The notes: generated from the sequence alone by a model not told the origin. Shown: positions 36,401-50,300, numbered from the stretch's first letter. The stretch: DNA of 64,000 nt from Camarhynchus parvulus (GCF_901933205.1 NC_044577.1:8567321-8631320); one strand, 5' to 3'. A program made the numbers and translations.

Positions 36401-39279
36401 AGGGGGGTGGAATCTGATTCTTTCTCCTGGATTCCTATTTTAGCATGAGAAAGTCCATCTGTATCTCCTCACATATTCAACAGCAAACACTGAGCTTTAG
36501 TGTTAGACTCTGTCACCAGCAATTAGGAGATGCTTACATCCCCTTTCTATTTTTCATTACTCCAACATGTTCAATTTGTTTCTCAATATACTTACAACAT
36601 AAATGTGCCCCTCAGCACCCATTCAGTGATCAGAAGGGTGCTAACTGGGAGTACAAGAATCAAAACTTCCTGACAGTGCTTTGGTCACAAATGAACTTTA
36701 AGTCAGAGATGTAAAAAGAGCTCATGATTCTGAGCTCATTTTCCCATGGTCACTCCTGGAGAATCTCCATCAAGCTAGTATCTTAAACAAAAAGCAGATT
36801 TTCCTCCACAACATCTTCAATTCAAGACTTGTGCTTATTTCATTTTCACTCTTTAATGGAGTTCTTTTTCAATAATTTCTTAGTTGTATGCATTTTATCT
36901 TCCCAAAGCTGAGGGACCTGGTTTTTTTGAGCCAATACTGTTATTCTAGTCTCCTTTACACAGAGATGCTGGAATAGAATTTTGTGAGTTTCTTGCAGAT
37001 AGTGCTATTATTAATAATCTCAATAAAAATAGCAAATTTTACCAAGCAACTCAGCAGAAGAAACTGTTGCCCAGTGGAAGTGCCAATTAAAACCTGTTCA
37101 ACCAACAGGGAGAGATGGTTACTGATAAGGGGATTGTCTTTGAAAGTCCTACTGAGTGTCTTTGCCCTGACCCTGTGCATCATTTTCCATGTGCATACCC
37201 TCATCAACATGAGATAACTCCTCCGTGCCAGACTTCCATCACCCAATAATGTGGTTAGTGGGGGTATGGCCAACAAACAGACCTTTACAACCACAGGCAT
37301 ACAATGCACTTTAAAGCAGTTTGAGAAATACATGCACTGGAACTTGCAGATTTAAATGACTGTGTGAGCCACGAGCACACAATCAGGGAAAACACATTGA
37401 TCACATGTTGTAGATAAGCTATTCTAACAATTGTTTCATTACAATTGCAGCATCTTCAAACAGATGGAATGATAAGAAGTAGTGAGTGAATTTTATATCA
37501 ATTCATAGAGCTGAACTTCAGAGATAAGCTGCCAGCAATTTTGAATATACCTTAAAGACCCTAAAGGTTTGGATATTACTTTAAAAATTCCCTCTTAAAA
37601 CCAGAAACAAAAGTTTAATTTTTTCTTTTGATCTGCAAAGATATTCATTTCTCTTTAATTCAAATGGTCTCTTTTCAACTTTGAAGGATATGCTAGTACA
37701 TGTATATATACAGAACATATAAAATATATATTAGCTTGTCTGAAGCCTTCAAAAAGAGCTTTAATTTGCTACTGTTTCAAAAGACTGAGAAGATTGCCTT
37801 CAGTAGGATGAGAAGAGTGGCAAATGTGACAGCTGCAGGACTCTGCAAGACATTGTAGAGAAAAATAAATGGACATGGGATTGGGTTGCTGAAGGCAGTC
37901 ATGTTTCCTTTCGCTCAAGCCCCAGCCAGTGCAGTGACTGGGAGGATGCTGTCTGCAGTCTGCTACAGGAAAGAGCCAGATCAAACCTCAGCAGTGACAG
38001 GAGGTCTTCCTTGCACTGCTGTGTCAGCTCATCTCTCAGACACCCCTGCTGACCACATTTTGGTTCCGATTTCTACTTGAAGTGAGCCTGCAGGCAGAAA
38101 GCACAGGCAGGGCAAGGTGCCCCAGCCCTGCAGGCAGAGCAGGGCACAAAGGACCTCACCAGCTCCCCTCCCCTCGGGCAGACACTGAGCCCCACTGCCA
38201 CAGCCACCACAATCCCTGCTCTGAATGGGAAAGAGCAGGCTGGAGACAGGATCAAGCACACGGAACTAGACTGCACACTCTCCTCTTCACTAAATGAGCT
38301 CAGGTGTACAACTGGAGAATGACTGGTATTGACTCACTCTTACTCAAATCACATAATCTTATTAAGAAGTTATTTCAGGACTGTAAGCTCTGTGTTAGCA
38401 TGAATCAAACTCCAGCCACTAAATGCCACCATTGTGTAACATCATTGGTAGTTTCAAAAGCACAGGAAGATAAAGTTCGCTGCAAACTTTGTATTGTATT
38501 TGTATTGCCAAGGTCATACATTCAACATTAGTAATTATGGTTCACTATGGGATGAAATTGCATTATGTCAATATTTCTAACTTTTTTCCTTCTGCAGCAC
38601 AAAGATTTACTCAATTATTTCACTGGTCATTAATGATAGGTGTTCTTTCCATTAAAAGAAAAGCCCACAGACCCATATAACCTATGCTGTTCCAGAGACA
38701 CTGGGTAAATCATTATCTCCTGTACAAGACCATTATCACTGTGTGCCATAGCAATCAGATTAATGAGGTTTTCCTCTTGCCTCCTCTCTTGACTGCCACC
38801 AGCAATGTTTTCTGTTTACCAAGTTTCTCTATGCTGATTGTGTGTTGAAATTACAATCCATCCTTTTCCAAGGGAACGCTGTTTATCTCAGCAGTTGAAA
38901 AGTAGAGAAAACACATTTCTGTGCTAAAGGCACAAGGAACATCTTGGGTATTCCAGGTTTAAAAAAGTTTGTTGCCGTGACTTGGGCAAAACCATTAAAA
39001 GTTTTGGTATGTCCTGGCATACTTTAAGGGCACATGGTCATCATGCAAACCAGACAGGCAGTCTTGGAACTCCCAGAGATGAACCAGGACCTTCCCCATC
39101 CACTTAAGATCCTGTCTATGTCAGATGTTCCTCTCAGTATGATGTTTCCTTTAATAGATTAATCTTTCATTAAAACATTCTGAAAAAAGGACAGCCTCAC
39201 TGTTTTCATCACAACAATAACAGACTACTGTGATCTGTTATTCTTTCCTGAACTTTTACAGGAACTGCATACTTACCCT
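33491..39279. other. Non-coding stretch with a GC-rich patch
   Basis: No gene is supported. The 35.44-35.71 kb patch is clearly GC-richer and is listed separately. A 35-base imperfect hairpin lies at 33908-33942 (TTTTAC..ACTCAG facing CTGAGTGTAAAA, with a 4-base bulge). Minus-strand frames at 36956-37333 (125 codons) and near 38.03-38.28 kb lack recognisable domains. The 38.06-38.25 kb interval is GC-rich with CAGGCAG words. Confidence 0.5.
35440..35710. other. GC-rich patch with about nine CpGs
   Basis: Words such as CCACCGCCGGCAGG, AACACGAGG, GCCCGTGC, CTCCGCCAGCAGCCGCCC, TCCCGGCAC, ACTCGGTG and CACCGGCT put about nine CpGs in 200 bases within AT-rich flanks. Open frames run through it on both strands. 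No repeat family was recognised. It may be an old GC-rich insertion, a small regulatory element or part of an unrecognised exon. Confidence 0.45.
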
Positions 39280-39500
39280 ACAAGAACGGGTAGGTGACCC
39301 ATTTCCTGGGTTTTAGTCACGTGGCCTCGCACCTTTAGAGCCTCATGTTTGAGGCAACATCCCAAAGCAACACTTGAGACATTACCATTATGTCACTGCC
39401 TTAAATCAGCGCCAGCTGGACCAGGATGAGGCCTCACAGGGCCCCTTTTGAGCTCCATGAACTGAGTGAACTGCAGTTTGCAGTGAAATACAAATAAGCT
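39280..39500. promoter_or_regulatory. Weak candidate conserved non-coding block
   Basis: Unique-looking sequence with several retained CpGs (AGAACGGGTAGG, TAGTCACGTGGCC with a CACGTG E-box, CTCGCACC, TCAGCGCCAGC). CACGTG is a full bHLH-Zip type palindrome. There is no ORF and no repeat. Regulatory status is inference. Confidence 0.25.
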
Positions 39501-41399
39501 CAAGAGGCTTTATATTTCACAAGAAAAAAAGAAAAGTTACAGTTTTAGTAATAAGGTGAACTTTAAAAAATACCCATGACAGGATGCAATCTGAAATGCA
39601 AATACAAATCCTGTCTTCTCCCAGAGTTTAAATATCAAGAATGACCTCAACGTTTACAGTAGTTCCCTAGAAGATATTAAGTTTATTGTTATATTAAAAT
39701 TAATTGGTTGAGTCAGGAATGGGATTTTCAAAAATTAAGCATGGCACAGATGAATTTCATTTTCTAAAGCTGGCTTTTGTTAGAAGAGAAGATGTTTAAC
39801 TTGAACAAACCAAGGCAAGTTGATGGGCAGCATGTGACAAAAGATGCCAACACTAATCTTCCCTTTGCCCTCTATGCCCTTTTAAACCAAATCCCAATTT
39901 AAATCAAGACTTGCTTTTAATACAACAGCAGGTAGGGACTTTGTGTTGCAAGGAAACCTAAAATATGTTATCCTCCCACACAGTAAAGTACAAATGTCCA
40001 CCCCAAAACCCAGCTCTCATCCTCAGGCATCCAAACTGAGGGTTAACAGGGGTGGGATGCTTTTGGGTTTGGCTATGGCTTTTTTGTTTGTTTAAAAAAC
40101 AGTTCTCTCTATTCTGGTCAGATCTGCATGTCCTGATTATGTGCTTGAACAAAGAGTTAATTTAATATATTTAGGATGTATTTTTGACATCTTTTAAACC
40201 ATACAGCACTAGTTCATCTAGATACTGTTGTGTGGACAGACAGTAATGTAAGAGCATGAGGACTTCTTCTGCAGCCCTCAGTATAATGCCAAATTCTGTT
40301 ACCAACAAGTAAATATATGTAATTTTGATGAATTACATAGATGACTCTATGCAATTTCTATTCTACCCTGACTTGCATAAACAAGATTTCTAGTTTTCAG
40401 TATTATGACAGATAAGTTGCATCATCTAGTGCTAATAATACTGAATAAATTGATTTAATATCTGAAAGTTCAATAAAAAAACCCCAACCAAACAAAAAAG
40501 CCCCCACTTACTAAGGATTAAATTTGAGGTTCATGAAAACAAATAGCTTTCATTTGCTCAATTTTGAGCCAGAAGTTTAGCTGCAGTATAATTCCAAATT
40601 TGTTTAAAGGTACATTAATGTGAAAGGAGAGCTTTTTCTTCTGATGCTATGAGGCTGCCCAGTGAAGGTGTCTGAAATGAGTTTGGGCTCAAGAGCTGGG
40701 AAGGAATCATCTTTCATAGAAGGACTTGAAACCACAATGTTTTGAGTTGCACAGAAATCCATGCTCAGAAACATGAGGCTGCCAGGCAGGCGAGAGTTAA
40801 GGTCAGTAGGTTAAACAAATGCACAAAGTGACTGTGCTAGAGGGTTTTACAGCCTTTCTGCTCCATACAAGGGATAAATAAGGTGTGGAATTGTTTCTAA
40901 AATTACTTTGGCTCAACAGTCTGTCCATTGCCTCTCCTCTGGGTAATCTTGAAGCCTTGCCAGGATGTTATGTTCTTTGATACAGAACATTTGTCATGAT
41001 GAATAGCATTATGTAAAAGTTGTATTTTCCCCTTCTGTCTTTTGATTCATAATATGAGAGATCATAACATGGATTTAATGTTAAGAGGTCTGAGTACTTT
41101 AAATCTTTAAAATACCTGAACAATTGAGAGCTTCATATTTACAGTGTCAAAAACACCCTTTTGAATTCCTTATATTCATACAAAGCTCTCATGATCTGAT
41201 TTACAAATACAGTTTAAAAAGAAACAAAGCATTTTTTCCTCACAGCAAGAAACATTTTCCCCTCAATAAATAAAAATTACTAAACACAAAACTTCAAACA
41301 TTGTTTTATCTTGATTTCCCAGTCCTTCTTCAGCACTTGCACCTAACACTGGTTGCAATGTATTAAACTTTCAACATTCCCCTGCTTTTCACCCATTCT
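39501..41399. other. Non-coding AT-rich stretch
   Basis: No gene or repeat family was recognised. An A7CCCC-type run (AAAAAAACCCCAACC) lies at about 40475-40500. Otherwise the sequence is unremarkable. Confidence 0.6.
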
Positions 41400-41724
41400 C
41401 TTCAGGTTCACGCTTATGCACATCTTTAACACCGAGTACTAGAGCAGCTCTCCTTGCTCCTCTTTCAGTAGATATGCAGGTGGGCTGATGAACAGCACGA
41501 GATACAATCGCGCTGTCATTTACCACTTAGGCTGATCAAACCACAATCAGCAGCAGCAGCCCTCGAGTGATAACTCCCAGCACTGCTCTGCGTAAGCAGG
41601 GATCACAGGCTTCGGCCAGAACAATCGCACTGCTCTGGCAGCCAGGCACAGGCCTCTTGATCTCCAAGCTCCCTTTGTTCCCTCAGACTCCGTACAGAAG
41701 TCAATTACACATTTACTGATAACG
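41400..41724. promoter_or_regulatory. Candidate conserved element with retained CpGs
   Basis: Eleven CpGs fall in about 320 bases (for example TTCACGCTT, ACACCGAGTAC, AGCACGAGA, CAATCGCGCTG, CCCTCGAGTG, CTGCGTAAG, CTTCGGCC, CAATCGCAC and ATAACGTGG), although overall GC is only moderate. It includes CAATCAGCAGCAGCAG. CpG retention outside an island suggests constraint or recent origin. No repeat or coding family was recognised. Confidence 0.3.
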
Positions 41725-42439
41725 TGGCTTACCCTGCCAGAAGGGTACTTCCATTAATATTACATCTACTATCAGAATAAATGCAGAATAAAGGCAATTC
41801 TGTGGTTAAAACCCGTGATATCTTGATGGCCACTTTCTGGAAACAACAGTAAAATGTACCTATAGCAATAACGAGGTACAGAACCACATGACAGTTCTTC
41901 AGAGAAAGCCAAAGTGCTTTGAAAAAGATCAATTACTACAAAATTGTAGTGCACTGCTGTCAATCTTCTACCTTCCTTTATAGTGAGAAATGAAATATAA
42001 ATAGCCTTTGGGTTGGAGTATTCCTCTATTAAGTGGAGAGTTTGCAGTGAAGTCTAAGGCCAATTCTGCTGACTTGCATGAGCAGTGCAGTGTCCTATAC
42101 TCCATTTTGTAAGGCAGGGATAAATAATCATCACAGCCCTGCTGCTTCCAGATGCCACTGACACTTCTTCAGTCAGCTCTAATGAGAACTTGACTCTCCG
42201 TTGCCCAAATTGTTTAGGGTGCTCATGAGAAAAGTCTATGAAGAAGCCCTTTTTGACAGCCATTTAAAAGGGGAAGACTTTTTTAAGGTAATCAGAAGAG
42301 TAGGAGAAGGAAGCATTTTCCTGTTTCCTTACAATGGCCACAAAGAGCATGCAAAAATAACAGAAATCTGAGAAATAAGGAAAAGGTCATTGAACCACTA
42401 GTGCCTAAGAAAGAGATGTCTCATTTCTATTAACGTCAA
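41725..42439. other. Non-coding stretch
   Basis: No gene was recognised. Two overlapping minus-strand frames of 63 to 69 codons occur and are treated as chance. Confidence 0.6.
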
Positions 42440-42620
42440 CTCAGAGAGGCCCAAGTGTGTCAGGCTCCGCAAATGTCACCGGTGTTATTACCTCGTTGTC
42501 GAGTATTATCGGTGTGCTAAAGGTACATACTCTTCTAGATGGCTTTATGCTGATCTGGCAGAATAAGGCCAATGAAGCATGAAAAATGTGTGAATTTATA
42601 CCATCATGAAAAGTGCTCAT
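42440..42620. promoter_or_regulatory. Candidate conserved element with dense CpGs
   Basis: Between 42468 and 42511 there are five CpGs in 44 bases, including the palindrome CACCGGTG (42477-42484), the small perfect hairpin CTCGTTGTCGAG (42492-42503) and TTATCGGTGTGC. The flanks are AT-rich and CpG-poor. Downstream the block continues with CTTTATGCTGATCTGG. No coding or repeat signal was seen. Confidence 0.33.
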
Positions 42621-44539
42621 AACTACTTCTCTCCCTTGACATCTTCATAAAAAGATATTTCATTGCAGGACATGGAAGATACTTTTCCAACTGAAACTCA
42701 GCTACAAAGTAGAATATGGATTTTGTTGTGAGCAGTTTTAAGCAGCAGAACAGAAGGTAAATTGTGTGAAACACTGGGATAAAATGCTGTTAACTGGAGT
42801 CACCAGTCTGAAAGATAAGAGCCCATCTTCTGGGCTGGGCTAACCACCAGAAAGCAGAGCTGTGTCAGAGCTGCAATTTGGCAGCAGGACCACAGCAGTT
42901 TGAGAGAACAGGGCAAGCACCATAACCTGCCACCTCTGTGTTTCCATGTGCTCGAACAAGGAGAGCACAGACATGTCTAACACTATCCATCCTTGGGTTC
43001 TGTACAATTTATACTCATTGTTCATCTCCACCTGAATGCCTTTTTCCAGTTTTATTTATAAAGCAATAATGAACTTGTATGCTGAGCAGGACATAAAAAA
43101 AGCATGGGTGGTCTCTTAAGGGTGCCAAAAACTGCTTGAGACTGACAGTATGAACTAATTTTGATATTAACCTCCTTGTCCTCTTCAGAGTTAGCTCAGA
43201 ATCTCTACAACTCTAGAAAGAATACTACAGACTGAGCACAAAGTGCTACATTTCACAACAGTAAGGCACACTAAGAAATAAGTATAATTTTTCTCTTAAA
43301 CTATCAAAGTAATTTAAAACCCTTAGCGAGTACCTTAATAGACAAGAGCACTCTAGCTTCAAATGGGTTTTAATGGGAGGGTAACCACAAGAATAAAATC
43401 AATTAATGAGTACTATAAATAGATTAGTGAAAACTCTCAGCTCTTTTTCTTTTTCAAACATCCTCCTACCCCACCACCCATGGAACTACTTCCAAAATAA
43501 TATGATAAAACAGCCCACATAAGAAATAAAATACTGCTACCATTTGGAGTTCTTTACACTGAATTTTCTGGAAAGTTTATGCAAGTTTATATTTCAAGAA
43601 AACTGGAGTGTTGTAACTACACTAACAATACATTCACATGGAAACAGAGAACACCAACATTTTTGATATATTTTGGCTGCATTTGGAATGTCAGAAATAA
43701 GATGCCTTGAAAGTTAAGCTTTTTAGAAAACTTGGTCTATTTGATGAGACGAGCCATTTATAAGTTTTGCCAAGCTACATCCTCTAAGAGCAGTAAAGAC
43801 TTTTGAAACACTTAGCCATAAGGTGTCAGTTGCAATAAAACTCAAGTAAATACTAAAAACCACACAAGTGCCTCTTGTATCTTTTGGTAAAAACAGAGAA
43901 AATGCTTGATGTGTGCATTCAGAAATGAAAGAATATACTTCCTGCTTCTCTAACATTTAAAGCTTGAACGAAATGCTAACAGAGGTGTAAATTCCACTGT
44001 TAACAGATCGTGTGATACAAACAATCAGGCTGCGATTTGCTATGGAACAATACAGAATGAATAACCAGTAACTGAGTGTTGAATCCATGTGAATGGTGTT
44101 CCAAGTCTTTGCATCATTATATAGCATGGCAAAAAGATAGATCTGACCTCCTTTCAATGATGGGATTGTAATTACACAGTGTCATCTGAAAAACAGCCAA
44201 AGGTCTTTCTTGGAGTACTTAACCAATGAGCCACAGCTGTATTTCCCTTTCACAGCCTCTCAAGTGTGTTGGAGAAATCTGTAACCACACTCAACATCCC
44301 GGGGGTTGCAACATGAGAATGGAATGTGACAAAGGACAAGAGTGGTGTTGAGAGGGTGTACATGGCCAAGAGTATCAGACATGGGGCTGTTATCTTCTGC
44401 TGAGCCCACACAAAACTCCCATTCATAAGAAGCAGATACGGTGGAATTCAATAAATGAGCAACTATAACAAAGCTGTTCTCAGCAAGAATGAAGCAGAAG
44501 CAGGAATTAAACACCTCTTCCTGCGTGCTGTTTAGGTAG
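42621..44539. other. Non-coding AT-rich stretch
   Basis: No gene or repeat family was recognised. Minus-strand frames of 63 to 84 codons lie at 42840-43031, 43723-43956 and 44260-44514 without known domains. Confidence 0.6.
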
Positions 44540-44790
44540 GGATTTACTTTTCCAGCATCTATGTGACAGTAAAGTAACCATGGAAATAGCCTGTGAATGT
44601 TTATACATAGAGGTTCTCTGATTGTGCATCATGGTTGTTTCATTTGTAGCTTTTAAAGAATGTGAATTAAGTTGTCCAATTAGTCCACGTTTGTTCTTTT
44701 AATTGCTTCTGTTCTGCTGCATCCTCAATGATGCAATTTGTGCCCTCTGATGTCACAGGGGGTCATGCCAGACATATAAAACCACTGACA
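44540..44790. promoter_or_regulatory. Candidate conserved non-coding element
   Basis: The block includes GTAACCATGGAAAT (44574-44587), which partly resembles an RFX X-box (GTNRCC..RGYAAC), plus TGAATTAAGTTGTCC, CAATTAGTCCACG, TCAATGATGCAATTTG and TGATGTCACAGG. It is unique-looking and non-coding. The X-box match is imperfect in its right half-site. Confidence 0.28.
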
Positions 44791-47029
44791 GAGGAAAGTT
44801 CAGGAAAGATTTCCATGGAACAGATTTATTCACTATTGCTGTGAAGGGTGGGAGACCTCATACAGACCTCACTGATCTACACCAGGTCAAGCTAAGATTA
44901 GATAAAGTCAGTTACAGAACTGGCTGACTTTTCTCCATGTCTCTACCAGACAAACACATTCACACATTGAGAATTTATAACTCTTATCAGGAAGCTTGAG
45001 TAATTAATAATATATCAATTTCAGCAATACAATTTTCCCATAAGACTCATGATGGTGAATTAGAAATCAGTTATCTTCTGAGGAGGGATTTAGGCATTGC
45101 CATGATAACTTGAATGTATGCAACCTGACAAATTCTTTGTTTCATGGACTCACATCCCAACAGAGCAACTCTGTGACCATACCTCCTCTCCACTGCGATT
45201 GAATTGTTTTAAAACAAATCTGCCTCATGTATACGCCGGTCATTCATTGCCATTTCACTTTGATTCACCCCAAGGGATTGATTAACCAGAACCTCAGATG
45301 ACACCATCTTCCCAAGCAGCATGCCCCAGGCCCTTCAGGAATCCAGATGCTGACCAATGTGGGGCTCTGAAGAGGGAAGGTCAGATTTGAAATAGCAGAT
45401 GTCCCCACAGAGAAAACTGAGCTCACCAAGCTTTTGGGGATGTCTAAGTATTAAACTATTGATCCAAGAGCAAGACACCTAAATTCTGGCTAGATTTAGA
45501 AAAGACAGGACAAGAGTGCACACACCCACTGCTCCACAGGAAACCTCATTATGAAACGTTTCTAAGATAATAGAGATGAGATTCTATTGAGGTGCTCCTC
45601 CACTCCCATTTCTTGCCAAAGAGATGTGAATGACATAGGGAACATTTCCACCTGCAATGAATTCTTTGTTCTGAATATATCAGGGTAGGTAGAACAACTT
45701 CAAGCAAGCATACAGGATATAGCAGACAAAATAAGTTAAATGCTCCCAACTCAAGATTAAAACGAGGAAATAAGTTCAGAAGAAGAACCTGTTTGAAAGG
45801 CTCTTGCAAATCAGACTTAATAGCCAGCACTAGGAAATATTCGGATTTTTAAAATCATATTGAAGCATGAAGGACCAGCTTCATGAGCCTTTTGGAAAGC
45901 AGGAAATAAAAGTCTGAGCTGCTGCTTGGTCTTCTTCTTAGTCACATATTCAAGACAAAACAAAGGGTAATTAGCAAGTAGTTCACTGGTTCTAGCAGGT
46001 GTTCAAACAAGCCAGTATTCATTCAGGTGAGTACAAACTTATTTCATTTCTGTGTTCTTTAGAGTAGCTAAAGATTACTCAAGGCATCTGGTAACCTGTT
46101 TGTCTCTATATTCTACAGACAAACAAAAATTAAAAATCTTGCAACAACCGAGGAAACAAACACTTGGAATGAATTAAGATTGAAGTCTGACTTAAAAACA
46201 TTGTTTTGCCACACTGTCTGCCTAAATCACTGCAGGAAAACACCAATTCACTCCTTCAATGTCTGTGTAACTATCCTTGGCTTACAGAGGATGTAAACTC
46301 CCAGTCAAACAGAATATGACAATGACAGAAAAAGCAAAAAGTATCATTTTAGTAATGTGATTAGTCCCACAAAAGCTGTAACCACATCCTTACAGTTAAT
46401 CATAGCTAAGTGCTCTTCCTAGCTCAGGACCTAAACCAGCAGCTTAGTACAGAATTACACTTGCATAAGGACACAATGCATTGTCTTGTATTAAGACATT
46501 CCAAATGCGCTTCTTTTCATCTGTCAAGGGCACACATTTGTACCTCTCATGTTTGTGTTTAAAGCTATTGTTCATGTATCAGGCATTCTAATTTTAAAAG
46601 GTCTAGATGTATGAGTACATACCAGGATGCAATAAAATACTCAGAATCCATATTTATGTGGATTTGCAACTCTTTGTTGAAAAAAGACTTTACCAGGAGT
46701 TAATTCATAATCACTACTCACATATTTTTATGAAGTGTAATATACACAAATGTATACACAGACATATCAAAATACATGCAGAGGGAGCAAGATGAAGTAC
46801 TGGAATGATTACTTTAGTCCAAATACACAGACATAACCTGGGGAAAAAAGCAACCCTTGCTGTATGAGGAGCTGCAAAGCTTGGATGTGAGGTGGTTGGT
46901 GTTTTTATTTCAGGGGTGTGGGTGGGGGAGGGACAGGACCTCTAATAAAAACAAATAGGGAAAAAACCTAAAATATTGTTTTGAACACAGCCTGAACCCC
47001 ATCTCCCACATGGGTCAGGCTGGACCCCC
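44791..47029. other. Non-coding stretch
   Basis: No gene or repeat family was recognised. A minus-strand frame at 45549-45830 (93 codons) has no known domain. The sequence is moderately AT-rich. Confidence 0.6.
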
Positions 47030-47340
47030 ACCTATGACCTAACGACAGGCTGCCATGCACTTCAACAGAAACGTTTGTATGTCAGCTGGCTGAAGCCTCT
47101 GGGCGCCCCTCATCAATCATTATTCCAATTACATTGACACCTGTGCCACAAGCTTCAACCAAATCCACTGTGAAACCTGTGTCCAGAGGCCTGGACTATC
47201 TCCTGTCCCTTATGAGGGCAGGTAGCCACAGGGTTATTATACAGTCTGTTATGGCTTTTTATGTGGAGTAAAGATTAGCATTACACCATAGAAAGGCTGA
47301 CAAACACAGCACACCTGGACTCCTTATTTAGCTGCATTTT
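47030..47340. promoter_or_regulatory. Candidate conserved non-coding element
   Basis: Unique-looking block with CATCAATCATTATTCC, CAATTACATTGACACC (TAAT-like word plus TGACA), GGGCGCCCC (a 9-base GC palindrome-like word) and GTTATGGCTTTTTATG. No ORF or repeat explains it. The call is by texture only. Confidence 0.27.
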
Positions 47341-50300
47341 GCTGAGCACAGGAAACAGTCTTTATTATGTGCCAGGGAAGTAACTGTAAGAACAAATCTG
47401 GCTTCAAAACTGAGAATCAACTGTACTGAAGCCAAAAGCAGTGCCAGTCTGGGACAGGTGTACAGTAAGGGAGCAGGTGGAAGAAAAATCCCATTGTGGG
47501 AAGCTCGAGGATGCGTATCTCACCACAAAGAATGCATGTGTCCGTGGTATTGGCTCAGTTTTTTACTGTCTGCTTCTACTGGGACTGAGTTTCTGCTCTG
47601 GAACACACTACAGGAAAATAGGAGATCCCAAAAGCAGGCTTGGAACCCTCCCTAGCTTTTCAAATTAATGACTATTTCTGAAGCAGAGCTGTCCCTTCCT
47701 TCCTAATGAGCCAAAGTAGTTCATTAGATTTCTGATCAAAAGTAGCTCCAAAAGTAAAACTAAAAAGAGTAAAAATTGTGCCCTTGAGCCAGTAGAAAAA
47801 CATATTTAGTGATATTATGTTGAAATAAAGATATTGCTCACCCTGACCAGAGCCAGTAAGGGAGAATCAAAGCCTGGAAACCCCAGGGTGGTCACCAGGG
47901 GTTTGCTTGGTCTAGGGTTGTGTTCCCTCCTCTAGGAACACAACATGCCACAGGGACAATCTCTGACATAGTTTCTCCAAACCTGCAGTATTACACAGAC
48001 AACAGAGGACTTGCTGAACACAAAGGACCAAGTTATTTCAATTTTATAGCCCTCGTGCTTAGGTTGGAGTTCTGACTTTCAGTCAGCATTTTTAGCTGTC
48101 ACATTTTGGAGAGGAAAGAATAAAAAGCAAAGAAGCAGCAAGTAAAATAAGGGCAGTATGTAGCATCACAGTTGAAAGGAACAGCCATACTCCAAGTTCT
48201 TTCAACATCTAGAATTCTCAGAAAGGGTAGAGTTGAATACAAAATATTCCATAAAGCAGTCAAAATAAGATACATAATTTTTTTCTATATTCAGTGTAGG
48301 CAAACAGTGAACTCCACAACACAGCCAGTCACTGCAGTTTTGAACCACATATCAAGAACGCGTGCCTGTGCAGGCCGAGAGAAAGAGGTAGCAGTGAGAT
48401 GGAAATGCAGCCTGCACCTAAAATTGCTAACTGAGGTTAGACTGCCTTCCCACTTCACTGAAGTCAGGTGCAAATCTCTTACAAGACGAGTCTTCAGCAA
48501 AGGCTGCTTTCCTTAAAATTCTTGTGCTTTCCAATAAGTATCACAAATACAAACATTAAGCACAGCAGTGGTTGTACTTTTTTCTTTTCTTGAAATCAGT
48601 CACTTATAGATTAATTATAGAAACTTTTTTCTTTTACTGTAGATTTGTCTCAAGCAGAGATGAGCCATGAATTAAAGTGTAATCACCTTGATAGCAATTA
48701 TATATGTAAGTTTCACCTCCATTGCACTTAGACATTTCATTAATTAAGAAAATTTTCACTCTGCTATGCTAAATGTAGCAACCCAGAAGTCTGGATTCCA
48801 GCTGCTCAGGACAGATGAACATGTTGAAAGATTCTTGCCTGTCTCCCACCCACCACAGTGCCTGGCCCAGTCTCTCACTTAAGAGTCCAGAAGCACACCT
48901 AACCTGTAAAGTGACCTGCTGCAGCAGGAAGATGATCATCCTTGCCCATGTCCATGCAATTCTTGGCCTTCCAACAGATTTCAAGTGATTTCCATTTCAA
49001 GATAAACATGCAGGAATGTCTGACACTCCAGGAGTAGGGCTCCATATTAAATAGGGCCCCCATACAATTGAGAGCAGTGGGTCCTGTGCAGCACAAAGTG
49101 TTTCTCTCACCTTGGCAGGCAGCACTGCCAGGAAACCACCAGCTCAATACAACTCAGCCTGAATTAGCTATTACTTGTTAAAAGCAGGACTGGACACATA
49201 AAAATAGCAGCAATGCAAGATTATTTACTGAGTTTGTGTTTCAGGGCTGTTTAATGTCATTATAAGAAAGTGCTAGCAGCTACTTTCCTTGAGAAAACTA
49301 TGGCTGTCTAGAAACAAATAATGAGGGAAATGCTGCCAGTTTTCAACATTTTACAGTAATAAAACCTCAGAAAACCCGGAAAAACCAAAATGCCTTCTGA
49401 GTAAAAAGTCCTTTACAAAGTTTGGCCTCATGAAGTAGAGATTAACTCAAGGCTCAGAGGTCAGTACAGTGTTTCCAGGGAATGCTACTGAATGTTTTGA
49501 ATCAGGCTTTTTAAAACTTTCAGTTCCTGAGTAGCAGTCAAAAACTCACATGAACTATTATTTTCTCCTATTTATAAATTCTGGGGGAAACAACATTATG
49601 CATGTGATTGAAAGTCTCATATAAGAATTGTTAAATTATGTTCTCTCTTTTTTAAAATACTATTTTATGAACTTAAAGCAGTACATTTGTTTTGAAAAGC
49701 TAAACAAGCTGGTGTAAGAACAGGGTTTTTTTTGGTTTTTTTTAGTCTTGGAGTTGAAAACAAGGATATTTGGAAGATGCAGCAATAGTACAAGCTCCTT
49801 GACCCATTGGGTATCACTGGCAACATATTAATATCAACCAAAATGTAAGAGGTGTTTCATAAAGATTCCTTAGGGAATTACTCCTGTGCACACACATGCC
49901 TCATTAGATATGTTAAATAGACTGCAGAAAGATCAACTCTCATATAATAAAACCGTAACCATTTAGAGATTTTTACTGCTCTTTTTCACAGATTTGGAAA
50001 TAAGAGTTGACAAGGAAGAAGAGGGAGAAAGGAAAAGGGGCTAAGTCACCCAGATATGAATATTTGTGTAGTACCTTTTAAATAGGCTCAAAATGGTTCC
50101 TCAGGCCAAGCAGGAAGTATTTAAGCCTTAACATAGAAACTTCAAAGCCAGTTGCACTGTATTACTCACTAGTGCTATAATCTCTTGAAAACACACGTGG
50201 AGAATATCAATCCAAATCTAATGTTCTTCCATCTATTTCTTCATCATTCTAAGAAGCATTTACCAAATTTGCCATTGATATATTTAGACAACAAAATGAG

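Noticed and set aside
36956..37333. 125-codon minus-strand frame
   Set aside because: No domain recognised, and a plus-strand frame is open over the same DNA.
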